Origin: JBNAVJ01 sp049700455
Lineage (GTDB): Bacteria > Bacteroidota > Ignavibacteria > Tepidaquicellales > Tepidaquicellaceae
Assembly: GCA_049700455.1 (NCBI GenBank)
Contig: JBNAVJ010000002.1
Span: 124,001-188,000, forward strand
DNA: 64,000 nt
Reading direction: 5' to 3'
In this document: piece after piece, positions 7,306 through 16,998 of the stretch
Layout of the letters: each line of letters starts with the position of its first letter
How positions within the stretch are numbered: position 1 is the stretch's first letter
The notes under the pieces: generated by a model
Databases searched by the model: none
What the model saw: the letters and a program-made list of their open reading frames with translations, nothing else
Told to the model about the DNA's origin: nothing
Program-made: the position numbers and the translations under genes

Positions 7306-9527
7306 GTAAGGATAAGTATAAAGCTGAAGAATTCGAAGCTATTGAACTGGATATAACTGGTATGAATTGCATCAATTGTGCCAGCAGTATACAAAGTTAC
7401 TTATCGAAACTTGATGGAATATACAATGTTGAGGTCAACTTTTCTTCTGAAATTGCAAGTATTGAATACAACCCTGAGATTATTTCTAAAGAGGATATTA
7501 TAAAAGATATCCGTAAAATGGGCTATGATGTAATTGAAGAAGACGAAGACCAGACAGTAGAACAACAAAAGAAACATCAGCTCAAACTGCATAGACTTAA
7601 GATTTTTGCTTCTATATTACTATCGGCAGCAATATTTCTCTTTTCAATGTTTCATCACTCTACAAAAACTCACATCAATGATACATTTTATTATACTTTG
7701 ATGTTTTTGCTTGCAACAGTTTCAGTATTCTGGTGTGGGGATAAATTCTATAAAGGTGCAATTTCTGCATTAAAAAATAAAACTTCTGATATGAATACTC
7801 TCATTTCGCTGGGAGTATTCAGTTCTTACTTATACAGTGTTGTTATATCAGCAAACCATCTTTTCCACTTAGATATATCTGCGCTTAATGGCAGTCACGA
7901 AGTTTATTATGAAACAGCTGCAATGATAATCACCTTTATTTTGATAGGTAATTATCTTGAAGCATCCTTAAAAGCAAAAACACAAACTTCAATAAAAAAA
8001 CTGAAGGAACTACAATCTAAATATGTAACTGTAATCCGAAATAACGAAGAATTAATATTACCATTTAAAAAGGTAAAAGTCAACGACATTGTAATTATTA
8101 AAGCAGGAGAAAAGATTCCTGTTGATGGAAAGATAATTGAAGGTTTTGGAGTAGTGGACGAAAGTGCAATGACTGGAGAGAGCATCCCGATAGAAAAAAA
8201 GAAAAATGATGAGTTACTTAGTGGCACCGTACTCAAGAATGGCTTGATAAAACTTGTTGCCACAAGGGTTGGAAATGATACCGCTCTTTCAAAGATTATA
8301 AATCTTGTAAAGGAAGCTTCAAATACAAAACCAAAAATTCAGAGGCTCGCTGACAAAATTTCTGCTGTGTTTGTGCCAGTAGTCATCTTGATTTCAATTA
8401 TAACTTTGTTTGCCTGGAAGTATGGTTTTGAAGCACCCTTTGATATTGCTCTACTAAGAGCCGTCTCAGTCTTGATAATTGCCTGTCCCTGTGCGCTTGG
8501 CCTTGCCTCCCCTATGGCTGTTGTTATTGGAATTGGAAGATCTGCTGAAAATGGCATCCTATTTAACAATATTGAAGCCATTGAAAAACTCTGTAAGGTT
8601 GATACACTCTGTTTTGATAAAACTGGGACTTTAACAACAGGAGAAATTAAAGTTAAAAATATTCGTACCTTTAATAATTTTGACAGAAATAAGCTCCTTG
8701 TTTATGTTCATTCAATTGAAAAATATTCAAACCATCCAATCGCAAAATCACTATATAGATACTGCATTGAAAACGATATTGACCTCATAAATAACATTCA
8801 GGAATTGAAAAATGAAGAGGAAGGCGGAATCAGTGCAATTATTGACTCAAAATTCGTACTTATAGGGAGCAAGAATGCTATCAAGAAAAAGAGCATAGAT
8901 GTTGAACTTCAGAGTAATTCTGCAAGAAGTCTTTTTGTTGCTGTAGATGGTGAATTAATCGGAGAAATTGAATTTGAGGACTCTCTCAAACCAGAATCCC
9001 GAGAAGTGATTCAACAACTTATTGATTTGAATTATGAAGTTCATTTAATTTCTGGGGACAGTGCTATCTCTACAGAAAAAATTGCTAAAGAACTTGGTAT
9101 TAACAACTATTACTCATCCACTTTACCAGAAGAAAAAGAACAGATAGTCTCAAGACTTCAGGAAGCCGGGAAAAATGTTGCTATGGTCGGAGATGGAATT
9201 AATGATGCTCCCTCTCTTGCAAAAGCAAACGTTGGCATTGCAGTTGGGTCCGGTCAGGATATAGCAATAGATTCAGCAGAATTAATACTTGTCAAAAGTA
9301 ATCTACACTCATTGTTATTTGCTATCAAAATATCACGAAAAACGGTTTCTATTATAAAACAAAATATCTTCTGGGCATTTTTCTACAATATCCTCGCCAT
9401 TCCACTTGCTGCAGGTATTTTTGGAATCTTGATAACCCCTGTTATGGCTTCTATGATGATGGCATTTAGTGATGTAATTACTGTTATTGGTAACTCCTTA
9501 AGATTAAAATATGTTAAATTAAATTAA
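7302..9527 (+). CDS. copA: Copper-translocating P-type ATPase
   Basis: 741 residues, P1B-type heavy-metal exporter of the inner membrane. One N-terminal HMA domain has GMNCINC with C23 and C26. It is followed by paired helices, the actuator domain (TGES), the transport helix CPC at residues 395-397, the phosphorylation motif DKTGTLT with D439, the HP of the nucleotide domain (YSNHPIAKS) and the hinge GDGINDAP. The penultimate helix has the YN pair, but the usual MxxSS of copper pumps reads MAFSD. Copper(I) is the likely substrate; silver or another soft metal is possible. The HMA lipoprotein follows seven bases later. Confidence 0.93.
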   Translation: MSKDKYKAEEFEAIELDITGMNCINCASSIQSYLSKLDGIYNVEVNFSSEIASIEYNPEIISKEDIIKDIRKMGYDVIEEDEDQTVEQQKKHQLKLHRLKIFASILLSAAIFLFSMFHHSTKTHINDTFYYTLMFLLATVSVFWCGDKFYKGAISALKNKTSDMNTLISLGVFSSYLYSVVISANHLFHLDISALNGSHEVYYETAAMIITFILIGNYLEASLKAKTQTSIKKLKELQSKYVTVIRNNEELILPFKKVKVNDIVIIKAGEKIPVDGKIIEGFGVVDESAMTGESIPIEKKKNDELLSGTVLKNGLIKLVATRVGNDTALSKIINLVKEASNTKPKIQRLADKISAVFVPVVILISIITLFAWKYGFEAPFDIALLRAVSVLIIACPCALGLASPMAVVIGIGRSAENGILFNNIEAIEKLCKVDTLCFDKTGTLTTGEIKVKNIRTFNNFDRNKLLVYVHSIEKYSNHPIAKSLYRYCIENDIDLINNIQELKNEEEGGISAIIDSKFVLIGSKNAIKKKSIDVELQSNSARSLFVAVDGELIGEIEFEDSLKPESREVIQQLIDLNYEVHLISGDSAISTEKIAKELGINNYYSSTLPEEKEQIVSRLQEAGKNVAMVGDGINDAPSLAKANVGIAVGSGQDIAIDSAELILVKSNLHSLLFAIKISRKTVSIIKQNIFWAFFYNILAIPLAAGIFGILITPVMASMMMAFSDVITVIGNSLRLKYVKLN

Positions 9528-9534
9528 TAAATTT

Positions 9535-9894
9535 ATGAAAGTAATTCAGATATTTTTTATTTTATTAATTATTAGCCTTGTTTTTCAGGCATGCGGAAAG
9601 AAACAAACCCAACAAACTACTACTACAGAAGAAAAACAAGTTGCAACAGTTGAGTTTAAATGTCCCGGAATGCATTGCAGTGGTTGTGAACAAACAATTA
9701 CTGCAGAAGTTAAGAAACTTGAGGGAATCAAAGAAATCCAGGCAGATGCAAAAGCCAAGCTGGTAAAAGTAGTATATCTAACCAATAAGGTTTCTCCAAA
9801 GGATATTGAGAAATCTATAAACGCTGCTGGTTATGACACTGAATCCTCGAAATCTGATACAAAACATAACTGTGATGAAGAAATGAACAACTAA
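9535..9894 (+). CDS. Heavy-metal-associated (HMA) domain lipoprotein
   Basis: 119 residues. A lipoprotein signal ends at C20 (VFQAC), so the mature protein should be anchored in a membrane facing the periplasm. After a Thr/Gln-rich linker comes an HMA domain with CPGMHCSGC: C43, M46, H47, C48 and C51. The domain ends around NAAGYDTES, and a short tail adds another His-Asn-Cys. It probably receives or buffers copper exported by CopA directly upstream. The extra Cys and His around the CxxC are unusual for a plain HMA domain. Confidence 0.88.
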   Translation: MKVIQIFFILLIISLVFQACGKKQTQQTTTTEEKQVATVEFKCPGMHCSGCEQTITAEVKKLEGIKEIQADAKAKLVKVVYLTNKVSPKDIEKSINAAGYDTESSKSDTKHNCDEEMNN

Positions 9895-9909
9895 TTTTTC
9901 CCTTTCATT

Positions 9910-10596
9910 ATGACAAAAGTTGACTTTGATAAGTATGCAGAAATTTATGATGAAGTTCTTGATGAACAATTAAAGTTTTTTGATAACAACGGGGAATATT
10001 TCTCGGAGTATAAGATTAAACTTGTAAAAAACCTCATCAGGACTCAACCGCAGCAAGTACTTGAATACGGTTGTGGTGTGGGAAGGAACATCAAGCATCT
10101 GGCTACCTACTTCCACGACGCTAATGTAACAGGTTGTGATATTTCAGAAAGAAGTTTGAGTATTGCAAAAAAAAATAATCCAGAGCTTGATTTTTTTCTC
10201 ATTACTGATGAAGCAATTAAATCAAGAAAAAACATATATAATTTGATTTTTATCTCTTGTGTATTTCACCACATTCAGCCCTCTACGCGTCAACAAACAA
10301 TAGATGTTATTGCAAGTCTCTTAAAACCAGAAGGAGAGTTATTTATATTTGAACATAATCCTTTTAATCCTATCACAAGGCACATAGTTAACAATTGCGT
10401 GTGGGATAGGGATGCCATTCTGCTCACACCCTCTGAAACTATTAATTTAGTTACTACAGCTGGCTTGAAATTAGTAAGAAAAAATTATACTCTTTTTTTA
10501 CCGGGTTTTCTTAACAGACTCCGGAGTATAGAAAAATACTTTGCTTATCTTCCAATTGGTGGACAATATTTTGTTCAAGCAATAAAACAAAAGTAA
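9910..10596 (+). CDS. Class I SAM-dependent methyltransferase
   Basis: 228 residues. Motif I is VLEYGCGVGRNIKHLA (about residue 53). An acidic residue ends strand 2 (VTGCDISERSL), the strand 4 region is YNLIFISCVFHHIQPS, and a typical post-motif region is LLKPEGELFIFEHNPFNP. This is a UbiE/Methyltransf_11-like enzyme with unknown substrate. It follows the HMA lipoprotein by 15 bases and converges on the minus-strand GT2 gene, with only five bases between stops. Confidence 0.85.
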   Translation: MTKVDFDKYAEIYDEVLDEQLKFFDNNGEYFSEYKIKLVKNLIRTQPQQVLEYGCGVGRNIKHLATYFHDANVTGCDISERSLSIAKKNNPELDFFLITDEAIKSRKNIYNLIFISCVFHHIQPSTRQQTIDVIASLLKPEGELFIFEHNPFNPITRHIVNNCVWDRDAILLTPSETINLVTTAGLKLVRKNYTLFLPGFLNRLRSIEKYFAYLPIGGQYFVQAIKQK

Positions 10597-10601
10597 AAAT
10601 C

Positions 10602-11351
10602 TTATCGCTTGAACTTATTATTTTTACGCAAGCTTTTAAGCTCCGCTCTGTACTTTTTCCGAAATTGGAACACCTCTTTAATTGTCCTGAATATTACAGA
10701 CGGTCTCGCCCCAGTTGAAATACCATCAAGTCTGGGGAGGTGTTCAACTCCGACTTCAGTTGAAGTGTATCCAAGAAATTTTGCTTTTATCATTACCTCA
10801 GCATCAATAAAAGCATCAACGGACTCTATTTTAATTTTCTTGAATAAGTCAGCTTTGAAAAGTTTGAATGCACAATCTATATCCCAGTAATGAATATCAA
10901 ACAATAATCTCAACAAATAATTATAACAAAGTGAAGTAAACTTTCTGTAAAGAGAATATTGTTTATGCTTTCGATAACCGACAACAATATCTGAATAAGG
11001 TATAAGGGCAACAAACTTCTTTAACTCTGTCAAATCAAACTGGTTATCTCCATCAGAATAGAAAACGTAATCCATTCTTGAATTTAAAAAGCCATCTCGC
11101 AAAGTGGCGCCATATCCCATATTCTTTTCGTGATGTATCACTCTGACCTTTGGATACTTAAGAGCTAACTTATCTGCCACTTCTGCCGTCCTATCAGGAC
11201 TGCCATCTTCAATAATAATTATTTCATAATCTCCAAGTTTTAACTCTTCCAGAACCTCCACAGCTTTTTCAACTACTTTTCCAATATTGTTTTCATCATA
11301 ATAAGCGGGGAAAAAAACCGAAAGTGTAATGTCTGAATAATCGCAAATCAT
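10602..11351 (-). CDS. Family 2 glycosyltransferase (DPM1-like)
   Basis: 249 residues, GT-A fold. LSVFFPAYYDENNIGKVV at the start, the nucleotide-binding IIEDGSPDRT, and the metal-binding SDGDNQFD are all present; the acceptor loop follows. No C-terminal membrane helices are seen. It resembles transferases that load a sugar onto a polyprenyl phosphate. The ATG at 11351 overlaps the stop of the upstream epimerase gene (ATGA), so it is the last gene of a three-gene operon. Confidence 0.9.
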   Translation of the reverse strand: MICDYSDITLSVFFPAYYDENNIGKVVEKAVEVLEELKLGDYEIIIIEDGSPDRTAEVADKLALKYPKVRVIHHEKNMGYGATLRDGFLNSRMDYVFYSDGDNQFDLTELKKFVALIPYSDIVVGYRKHKQYSLYRKFTSLCYNYLLRLLFDIHYWDIDCAFKLFKADLFKKIKIESVDAFIDAEVMIKAKFLGYTSTEVGVEHLPRLDGISTGARPSVIFRTIKEVFQFRKKYRAELKSLRKNNKFKR

Positions 11352-12283
11352 AAAATATCTTTATAGTATTGAATGGTTTTCTGTATCCCTTCTTCAAGAC
11401 GCGTTTTTGGTGACCACTGAAAATCTTTTTTGATATGCGTTATATCAAGAATATTAACTGGCACATCAATCTTTCGTCCCTTTTTATACACTACCTTTGG
11501 CTCTATGCCTGAGACTTCACTTATAACCCTTAGAAGCTCGTTTAAGGTAATTCCCCTTCCTGAACCCACGTTGTAGGTGTGAGCGGGAACAGAAACCTGA
11601 AGGGATTTAACAAACACCTCTACCGCGTCTTTAATATAAATGTAATCTCTTGTTATAGTTCCATCACCCCAAATTTCAATTTCTTTATCCTGGAGCATTT
11701 TCCAGAGAAATACTGAAATTGCTCCCTGATTTAAATTAGGATTCTGCCTCTCACCATAAGGATTAGACAACCTGAAAACATAGTAGTCAAGATTATAAAG
11801 CCACTTATATAAATATAAATAATGTTCAATTGTTCTTTTAACTATCCCATAGGAACAAATTGGATAACCACTAAATTCCTCCTTGATTGGGAGTGTAGAA
11901 GGGATTCCATAAACGGTACCACCTGAAGATATAAAAATAAGTTTTCTGATTTTAGCAGCAATTACCTCATTAAGTAACTTAAGCGTAGAGACTACATTAG
12001 TTTCAACATCATAAATAGTGTTCTCATTTGAATTTGCAGGCAAAGTGGAACTTACAAGATGAAATACATAATCAGTCCCCTTAAGTGTTCTTTTTAAATC
12101 AATTTCATTACTGAAATCACCTTCTATAATTTCAACCGAACTAATAAAGCTTGATATGTTTCGTCTGGAAAAATTAAGCTTTTCAAATATTACTACCCGA
12201 TACCCTGCTTTAAGCAATTCCTCACATAGATGTGAACCTATAAAGCCACCTCCCCCGAAAACAACTACTTTTCCTTTATCCAT
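11348..12283 (-). CDS. NAD-dependent sugar-nucleotide epimerase/dehydratase
   Basis: 311 residues, extended short-chain dehydrogenase. The N-terminal glycine motif GGGGFIGSHL binds NAD. SSGGTVYG contains the catalytic Ser/Thr, and the YxxxK pair is in SYGIVKR. The C-terminal half carries the sugar-nucleotide contacts (YIYIKDAVEVF, NVGSGRGITLNELL). Related to UDP-glucose 4-epimerase, but the exact sugar cannot be read from sequence. It overlaps both neighbours and is translationally coupled to the GT2 gene. Confidence 0.9.
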   Translation of the reverse strand: MDKGKVVVFGGGGFIGSHLCEELLKAGYRVVIFEKLNFSRRNISSFISSVEIIEGDFSNEIDLKRTLKGTDYVFHLVSSTLPANSNENTIYDVETNVVSTLKLLNEVIAAKIRKLIFISSGGTVYGIPSTLPIKEEFSGYPICSYGIVKRTIEHYLYLYKWLYNLDYYVFRLSNPYGERQNPNLNQGAISVFLWKMLQDKEIEIWGDGTITRDYIYIKDAVEVFVKSLQVSVPAHTYNVGSGRGITLNELLRVISEVSGIEPKVVYKKGRKIDVPVNILDITHIKKDFQWSPKTRLEEGIQKTIQYYKDIL

Positions 12284-13883
12284 CAGTTTTTATTTTTTCA
12301 AAAACAAATATCACAAAACTTTTATCACTTGAAGTGAATTGATTAATTAGCTTCATTTTTGGATTAGCTTTAAGATCTTCTATTTTCACATCGTTTTTCC
12401 ATTCAGGTCTATAGCCATAATGGTTTTCCCAGAAAAAAATAGAACCTTCCGGAGCTTCTGCCACATTTTTTGAATTCAAAGGCTTAAACTTTTCAGGGTG
12501 TTCCCTATACTCCTTTGCAAAAAACATAAATACAGAATGATTGGTATAAACATTTATTCCTGATAGATTTTGCAAATTTAGAAAATCCGCCGCAGTCCTG
12601 ACCGTTAGATTTTCCGGGGAGAGTTTCTTTGGTGTAAAGTCTATCAGTAAATATACAACAGAAAGTATAACAAAAACAAAAGATAATTTTATTAATCCAT
12701 TCCTAACTTTAGTATTTGCAAATATCATCACAGAAAGCATCACCAATACTATAAAGATAGCCTTTGTATAATCTGATTTTTCTAAAAGTTTAAATCCATC
12801 TGATTGCTTAGAAAGAAACATTAAAACTATAACAAGAAGAATTCCTGAAACCTCATAGAAAATTGTTCTGGCTCTGCTTTCTTTAAGCAAATTAATTCCC
12901 ACTGTAGCAAAAGCAGTTGCTATGGGAGAAATGTGAAGTAAATACCGCCAGTTACCCGGATTAGGACCGTTATTCCACATCGTATAAATCTGAACAAGAA
13001 ATACCGTAATGAAAATTATATAAAATAAATCATACCGTTTAAGGTATTGCTTATAATTTTTAAAATCACAAAGGAATCCAAGAAATCCGAATAGAAATAA
13101 TACCAGAGTTATAGGACCAATAATAAAAATGTAAACCTTAAAATAATGTAAGGGCCCCTGTGTATTATAAGCCAGCGATGCAACTGACCTCATTTCAGTG
13201 ATAATATAAAATATATCCCCCGTCTTGAAATAACCAAGTATATCATACACAATTGGAAAAAATCCAAGTGCAATAGTTTCAACATATTTCTTTTTTCTGA
13301 GCAAGATAACTGATAGGATTATTGCAAATACAGCAATTTCCTGTCTAATTGTATAAATGTATCCAACCACTATCGCAGCGGGTAAATACTTTTCTTTTTT
13401 GTAAAGGATAAGAAAAATCACAATACACAAAGCGGTAAAAATCTCTGAGTAAGAACGGAATGAGAGATCAACAAAAAGAGGCTGGGCAGCAAGCAATAAT
13501 GTTCCGGCAAAAGCATATTTTATTTCATAAATCCTCAACAGTTTATAGGTGGAAAATACAGTAAGAGCAGCAATCAATGAATTAGTCAAGAGAACTGCAT
13601 CATAGCTTATCAGCGCTGGTATAACCATAAAAATTTTGTAGCCGGGTTTGGGATTATTGCCCAGGATTACAGAAGGGTCTTTCCAGAACTGAATCATATT
13701 CAGATATTGAGCAATCTCATCATCCTGATAAAACCCTTCCGAATAAAACCTGATGAGATAATAAACAAGGGTTAGCCCCGGAATTAACAACCACACATAC
13801 TTTCCAAAAATCTCATCAACATCTACTGTTTCAACAAACCCTGGAGGTTGTTTTTGATATGATTTATTTTTTGATTTCGCCAC
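12276..13883 (-). CDS. GT-C-type membrane glycosyltransferase (PMT/ArnT-like)
   Basis: 535 residues with about ten or more hydrophobic helices. The first periplasmic loop holds the acidic motif YQDDEIAQYL expected for GT-C enzymes that use polyprenyl-phosphate sugars. The C-terminal 130 residues are a soluble periplasmic domain. The start is GTG at 13883. With the downstream DPM1-like GT2 it forms a plausible pair: the GT2 loads the lipid carrier and this enzyme transfers the sugar outside. The acceptor is unknown. Confidence 0.8.
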   Translation of the reverse strand: MAKSKNKSYQKQPPGFVETVDVDEIFGKYVWLLIPGLTLVYYLIRFYSEGFYQDDEIAQYLNMIQFWKDPSVILGNNPKPGYKIFMVIPALISYDAVLLTNSLIAALTVFSTYKLLRIYEIKYAFAGTLLLAAQPLFVDLSFRSYSEIFTALCIVIFLILYKKEKYLPAAIVVGYIYTIRQEIAVFAIILSVILLRKKKYVETIALGFFPIVYDILGYFKTGDIFYIITEMRSVASLAYNTQGPLHYFKVYIFIIGPITLVLFLFGFLGFLCDFKNYKQYLKRYDLFYIIFITVFLVQIYTMWNNGPNPGNWRYLLHISPIATAFATVGINLLKESRARTIFYEVSGILLVIVLMFLSKQSDGFKLLEKSDYTKAIFIVLVMLSVMIFANTKVRNGLIKLSFVFVILSVVYLLIDFTPKKLSPENLTVRTAADFLNLQNLSGINVYTNHSVFMFFAKEYREHPEKFKPLNSKNVAEAPEGSIFFWENHYGYRPEWKNDVKIEDLKANPKMKLINQFTSSDKSFVIFVFEKIKTDG

Positions 13884-13997
13884 AGATTTTTTAAAAAAGT
13901 AATTTACTTAATTCTACTTTTTTATTAAAGTGAAAACCACAGAAAACTAATAACATTGAAAGAAAGATAGCCTTCTTGAACTAATTATTTCTTTTTC

Positions 13998-14026
13998 TTG
14001 TTGGACATTGTTGTTTTATGTATAAT
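13998..14026 (+). promoter_or_regulatory. Putative promoter of the secreted hydrolase gene
   Basis: TTGTTG at 13998-14003, a 17-base spacer, then a perfect TATAAT at 14021-14026. The ATG at 14059 follows 32 bases later. The 175-base divergent gap also contains an A/T inverted repeat, AAAAAAGTA (13893-13901) and TACTTTTTT (13915-13923), of unknown meaning. Confidence 0.4.
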
Positions 14027-14058
14027 TTCAATTCTATTCAGCTTAACTTTATCAGGAT

Positions 14059-15699
14059 ATGAAGTACAAAACGTTAAACTTATCACTTACATTACTATCG
14101 GTACTGTTTTTACAGGTATTGGTTTTCTCCCAATCAAAAATTTACCACAGCGAAATAAAAGCTGGTATATTCCAATATAATGTGGTTAAAACAGACTTCC
14201 AATTTTTGTTAAGAGATAGTGTATTTCTTGATTGTACTAAATTTTATCCAGATGCTACTTTTAATGGTGGAAGTCTTCCGGCTGTGATTTTCTGTCATGG
14301 CTTTGGTTTCTCAAAAGACGAAAATCTTAAAGAAGCAGAAAATCTTGCATCAGCAGGTTTTTTTACACTTTGTTACTCAATGAGAGGACAGGGTAAATCA
14401 GGGGGATACTCACATCTCATAAGTGCAGTAGAGATGAATGATTTTGTACAGATAGTTACTCTGGTTAAAAATGACACTCTGGTCAATAAAGAACTTGTGG
14501 CTTCAATAGGAGCATCTCAAGGGGGAATTATACCTATAATGGCTGCCTGTTATTTTCCAGGCTTATTGAGATGTATAATTTCACAGGTGGCTTCACCTGA
14601 TTTTGCTTCTGACTGGATTTACAATAATTCAATCAAGATGTCACTTCTCTGGTCACTGAGTTATGATAGCTCTACGGTTAGATATTCCACCCGTATGAGA
14701 AAGTTTCGTGACTGGATTTTAAGCGGTAACCCTGATAACTTTGATAGTCTCGCAAGGTATTTACTACCAGGCAGAGATTTTAGCCCATATCTAAAAAACA
14801 ATAAAACACCCCTTCTAATATACAATATATGGCAGGACAAGTTTTTTAGTGTTAATGGGTGGTTAAAAACTGTATCTCAACTATCAACACCCTACTTGTT
14901 GTATGCAGGAACTTTTCCTGCTCATGGTGGAGAATATTCTCAAAATGAACAGAATCTTATGCTACAATTAACAAATCAGTGGATTGAGTATTGGCTGCTC
15001 GGTAAAGATAATGGGATTATAGACTCAAACACTTTTCACTTTTCTACAAGCAGATACCCCCGCATTAACTTTGCCTGGACATGGGAACATTCATCTCTTA
15101 GAACACCTACGGAATTCCAAACAGATTCTCTGAAACTTTACCCTGGGGGAGGGAAAAAACTTTTTACCATTATGCCCCAAAATAAAGATTCGTTTATATT
15201 TGTTAATGATGTTAGAGATACAAATCTTTCTATGAGAGAAGCTGTTAATTATGAATTTTGGGGACCTGCGTTTAACTCAAAATTTGGAAAAACAGAATTA
15301 GTTTTCGAAAGTGATTCCTTAACTTCAGATTTAAGAATTATAGGTATTCCATCTATAAATCTTGTTTTTAGAAGCAATGCATCAGAAGTCCAATTTAATT
15401 TTCAAGTCTATGAAAGTCAGCCGGGAACAACTCCCTATTTAATATCAAGAGCTAATTATACTGCCAGAAAAGTAAAGCCGGGACTGATGTATTTGATTAG
15501 TTTTCCTGGGGTGGCATTCTCACATATATTTAAAGCTGGTAGTAAAATAAGAATAGTTTTGACAAATCTGGATAATACTGAATATGATTCTTTTCTTAAA
15601 ACAAATCCTTTTGTTCTGCCTTCACTCAAAAGATCCATAACCAAAATCTATTTTGGGAAGGGTAACCCCACGTATATAGCTTTACCCATTTTGCAGTAA
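14059..15699 (+). CDS. Secreted alpha/beta hydrolase, CocE/S15 peptidase-like
   Basis: 546 residues with a signal peptide ending near VFSQ. An oxyanion HG (FCHGFGFSK) precedes the nucleophile elbow GASQGG with S153. The other triad members are likely D260 (IWQDKFF) and H289 (FPAHGGEY). The C-terminal third looks like the jelly-roll domain of X-Pro dipeptidyl-peptidase and CocE-type acyl esterases. Therefore a periplasmic or secreted peptidase or esterase is the best guess; the substrate is unknown. No clear type IX sorting domain is visible at the end. It appears to have its own promoter. Confidence 0.8.
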   Translation: MKYKTLNLSLTLLSVLFLQVLVFSQSKIYHSEIKAGIFQYNVVKTDFQFLLRDSVFLDCTKFYPDATFNGGSLPAVIFCHGFGFSKDENLKEAENLASAGFFTLCYSMRGQGKSGGYSHLISAVEMNDFVQIVTLVKNDTLVNKELVASIGASQGGIIPIMAACYFPGLLRCIISQVASPDFASDWIYNNSIKMSLLWSLSYDSSTVRYSTRMRKFRDWILSGNPDNFDSLARYLLPGRDFSPYLKNNKTPLLIYNIWQDKFFSVNGWLKTVSQLSTPYLLYAGTFPAHGGEYSQNEQNLMLQLTNQWIEYWLLGKDNGIIDSNTFHFSTSRYPRINFAWTWEHSSLRTPTEFQTDSLKLYPGGGKKLFTIMPQNKDSFIFVNDVRDTNLSMREAVNYEFWGPAFNSKFGKTELVFESDSLTSDLRIIGIPSINLVFRSNASEVQFNFQVYESQPGTTPYLISRANYTARKVKPGLMYLISFPGVAFSHIFKAGSKIRIVLTNLDNTEYDSFLKTNPFVLPSLKRSITKIYFGKGNPTYIALPILQ

Positions 15700-15879
15700 T
15701 AATAAAATCATCAACTAATATAAACTTGTTTTTGTTTTATAAATTTTGTTTAGAAAGTTCTAGCCCCCACAATAGAAAAGCCAATACAATCATAATCTCT
15801 TTAATTTTTAATATAGTCTCCTTCTTATAAGTTTTTTTACATTTAATTAAACCTCAGATAATGTTATATTTATATAATA

Positions 15880-16998
15880 ATGTTACTCGGAGAATCTATA
15901 CAAATCAAGGAGCTACGCGAAACAATTAAACAGGTAGCACCAACTAATATTAGTGTTTTGATAACGGGTGAAAGTGGTACAGGTAAGGAAGTCGTAGCCA
16001 ATGAAATTTACCTCAATAGCAAGAGAAAAGACAAACCTTTTATTAAAGTCAATTGTGGCGCTATCCCTGAAGGAATTATTGAAAGCGAACTTTTCGGGCA
16101 CCAGAGGGGCGCCTTTACAGGAGCAGTTGAGACAAAAGCAGGTTATTTTCAGATGGCAGATGGGGGGACTATTTTCCTTGATGAGATTGGCGATTTACCA
16201 CTCTCAGCTCAGGTTAAAATCTTAAGAGTTATTGAAACAGGAGAATTTATGAGGGTAGGGGGAACAAAACCCTCTGTTGTTGATGTTCGTATCATTGCCG
16301 CAACTAATAAAGATCTATCAAAAGAAGTCTCTAATGGGAATTTTCGTGAAGATTTATTTTTTAGGCTTAAATCAATCAATCTTCACATTCCCCCATTACG
16401 CGAACGTAAGATTGATATTAAAATTTTATTTGAACACTTTGTAACAAATTTCTGCAAACAAAACAACATCCAATTTGCAGGGATAGATGATGATGCAATG
16501 GATTATATAATAAACTATGCATGGCTTGGCAACGCACGTGAACTTAAAAACTTTTGTGAAAGTATTATTGTTTTAAATCCAAACAAGAAAATTTCTCTTG
16601 AGCATGTAAAAAAACATCTTCAACCAGAAAAAACTGATAAATTAATTCCTCAGCCTATTTCGTTTAGACCCAGAGAACAGGCTGAAAAAGATTTTCTTTT
16701 TAGGGCTCTTCTTGAACTAAAATCAGACATTATCGATATAAAAAATGCAATTCACGACCTTTATATACATAATCTGAAAAAACCGGATTTAGTTGACCCT
16801 GAAAAAAATGAATTTTCAATTGAAAAAGCAAAAATCTTGAATATGACAATGGATGATTTTGAGAAAGAAGTTTTAATTTATCTCCTGCGCGAATATAAGT
16901 GGGATATTGAAGCTGTTGCACGCCAATTAAAACAAACCCCCAGAAACATTTATGTTAAAATCAAAAAACACAACATAGATAAAAAAGATTTCTTCTAA
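15880..16998 (+). CDS. Sigma-54-dependent transcriptional activator without sensor domain
   Basis: 372 residues, AAA+ domain at the very N-terminus. Walker A is GESGTGKE (residues 30-37), GAFTGA is intact at 77-82, and Walker B is TIFLDEIGD (D101, E102); the arginine region FREDLFFRL follows. The C-terminal 50 residues form a Fis-type helix-turn-helix (EAVARQLKQTPRNIYVKI). No receiver, PAS or GAF domain precedes the ATPase, as in PspF. An unusual 70-residue linker joins ATPase and HTH. It overlaps lptE by one base (TAATG), so control of envelope genes is plausible but unproven. Confidence 0.9.
   Translation: MLLGESIQIKELRETIKQVAPTNISVLITGESGTGKEVVANEIYLNSKRKDKPFIKVNCGAIPEGIIESELFGHQRGAFTGAVETKAGYFQMADGGTIFLDEIGDLPLSAQVKILRVIETGEFMRVGGTKPSVVDVRIIAATNKDLSKEVSNGNFREDLFFRLKSINLHIPPLRERKIDIKILFEHFVTNFCKQNNIQFAGIDDDAMDYIINYAWLGNARELKNFCESIIVLNPNKKISLEHVKKHLQPEKTDKLIPQPISFRPREQAEKDFLFRALLELKSDIIDIKNAIHDLYIHNLKKPDLVDPEKNEFSIEKAKILNMTMDDFEKEVLIYLLREYKWDIEAVARQLKQTPRNIYVKIKKHNIDKKDFF

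Noticed and set aside
13893..13923. A/T inverted repeat as a terminator
   Set aside because: The stem has only two G-C pairs, the loop is 13 bases, and it lies upstream of both divergent genes.
13998..14180. 60-codon plus-strand frame with a hydrophobic start, before the secreted hydrolase
   Set aside because: It begins at a TTG inside the putative promoter and runs into the hydrolase in another frame; the hydrolase signal peptide explains the region.
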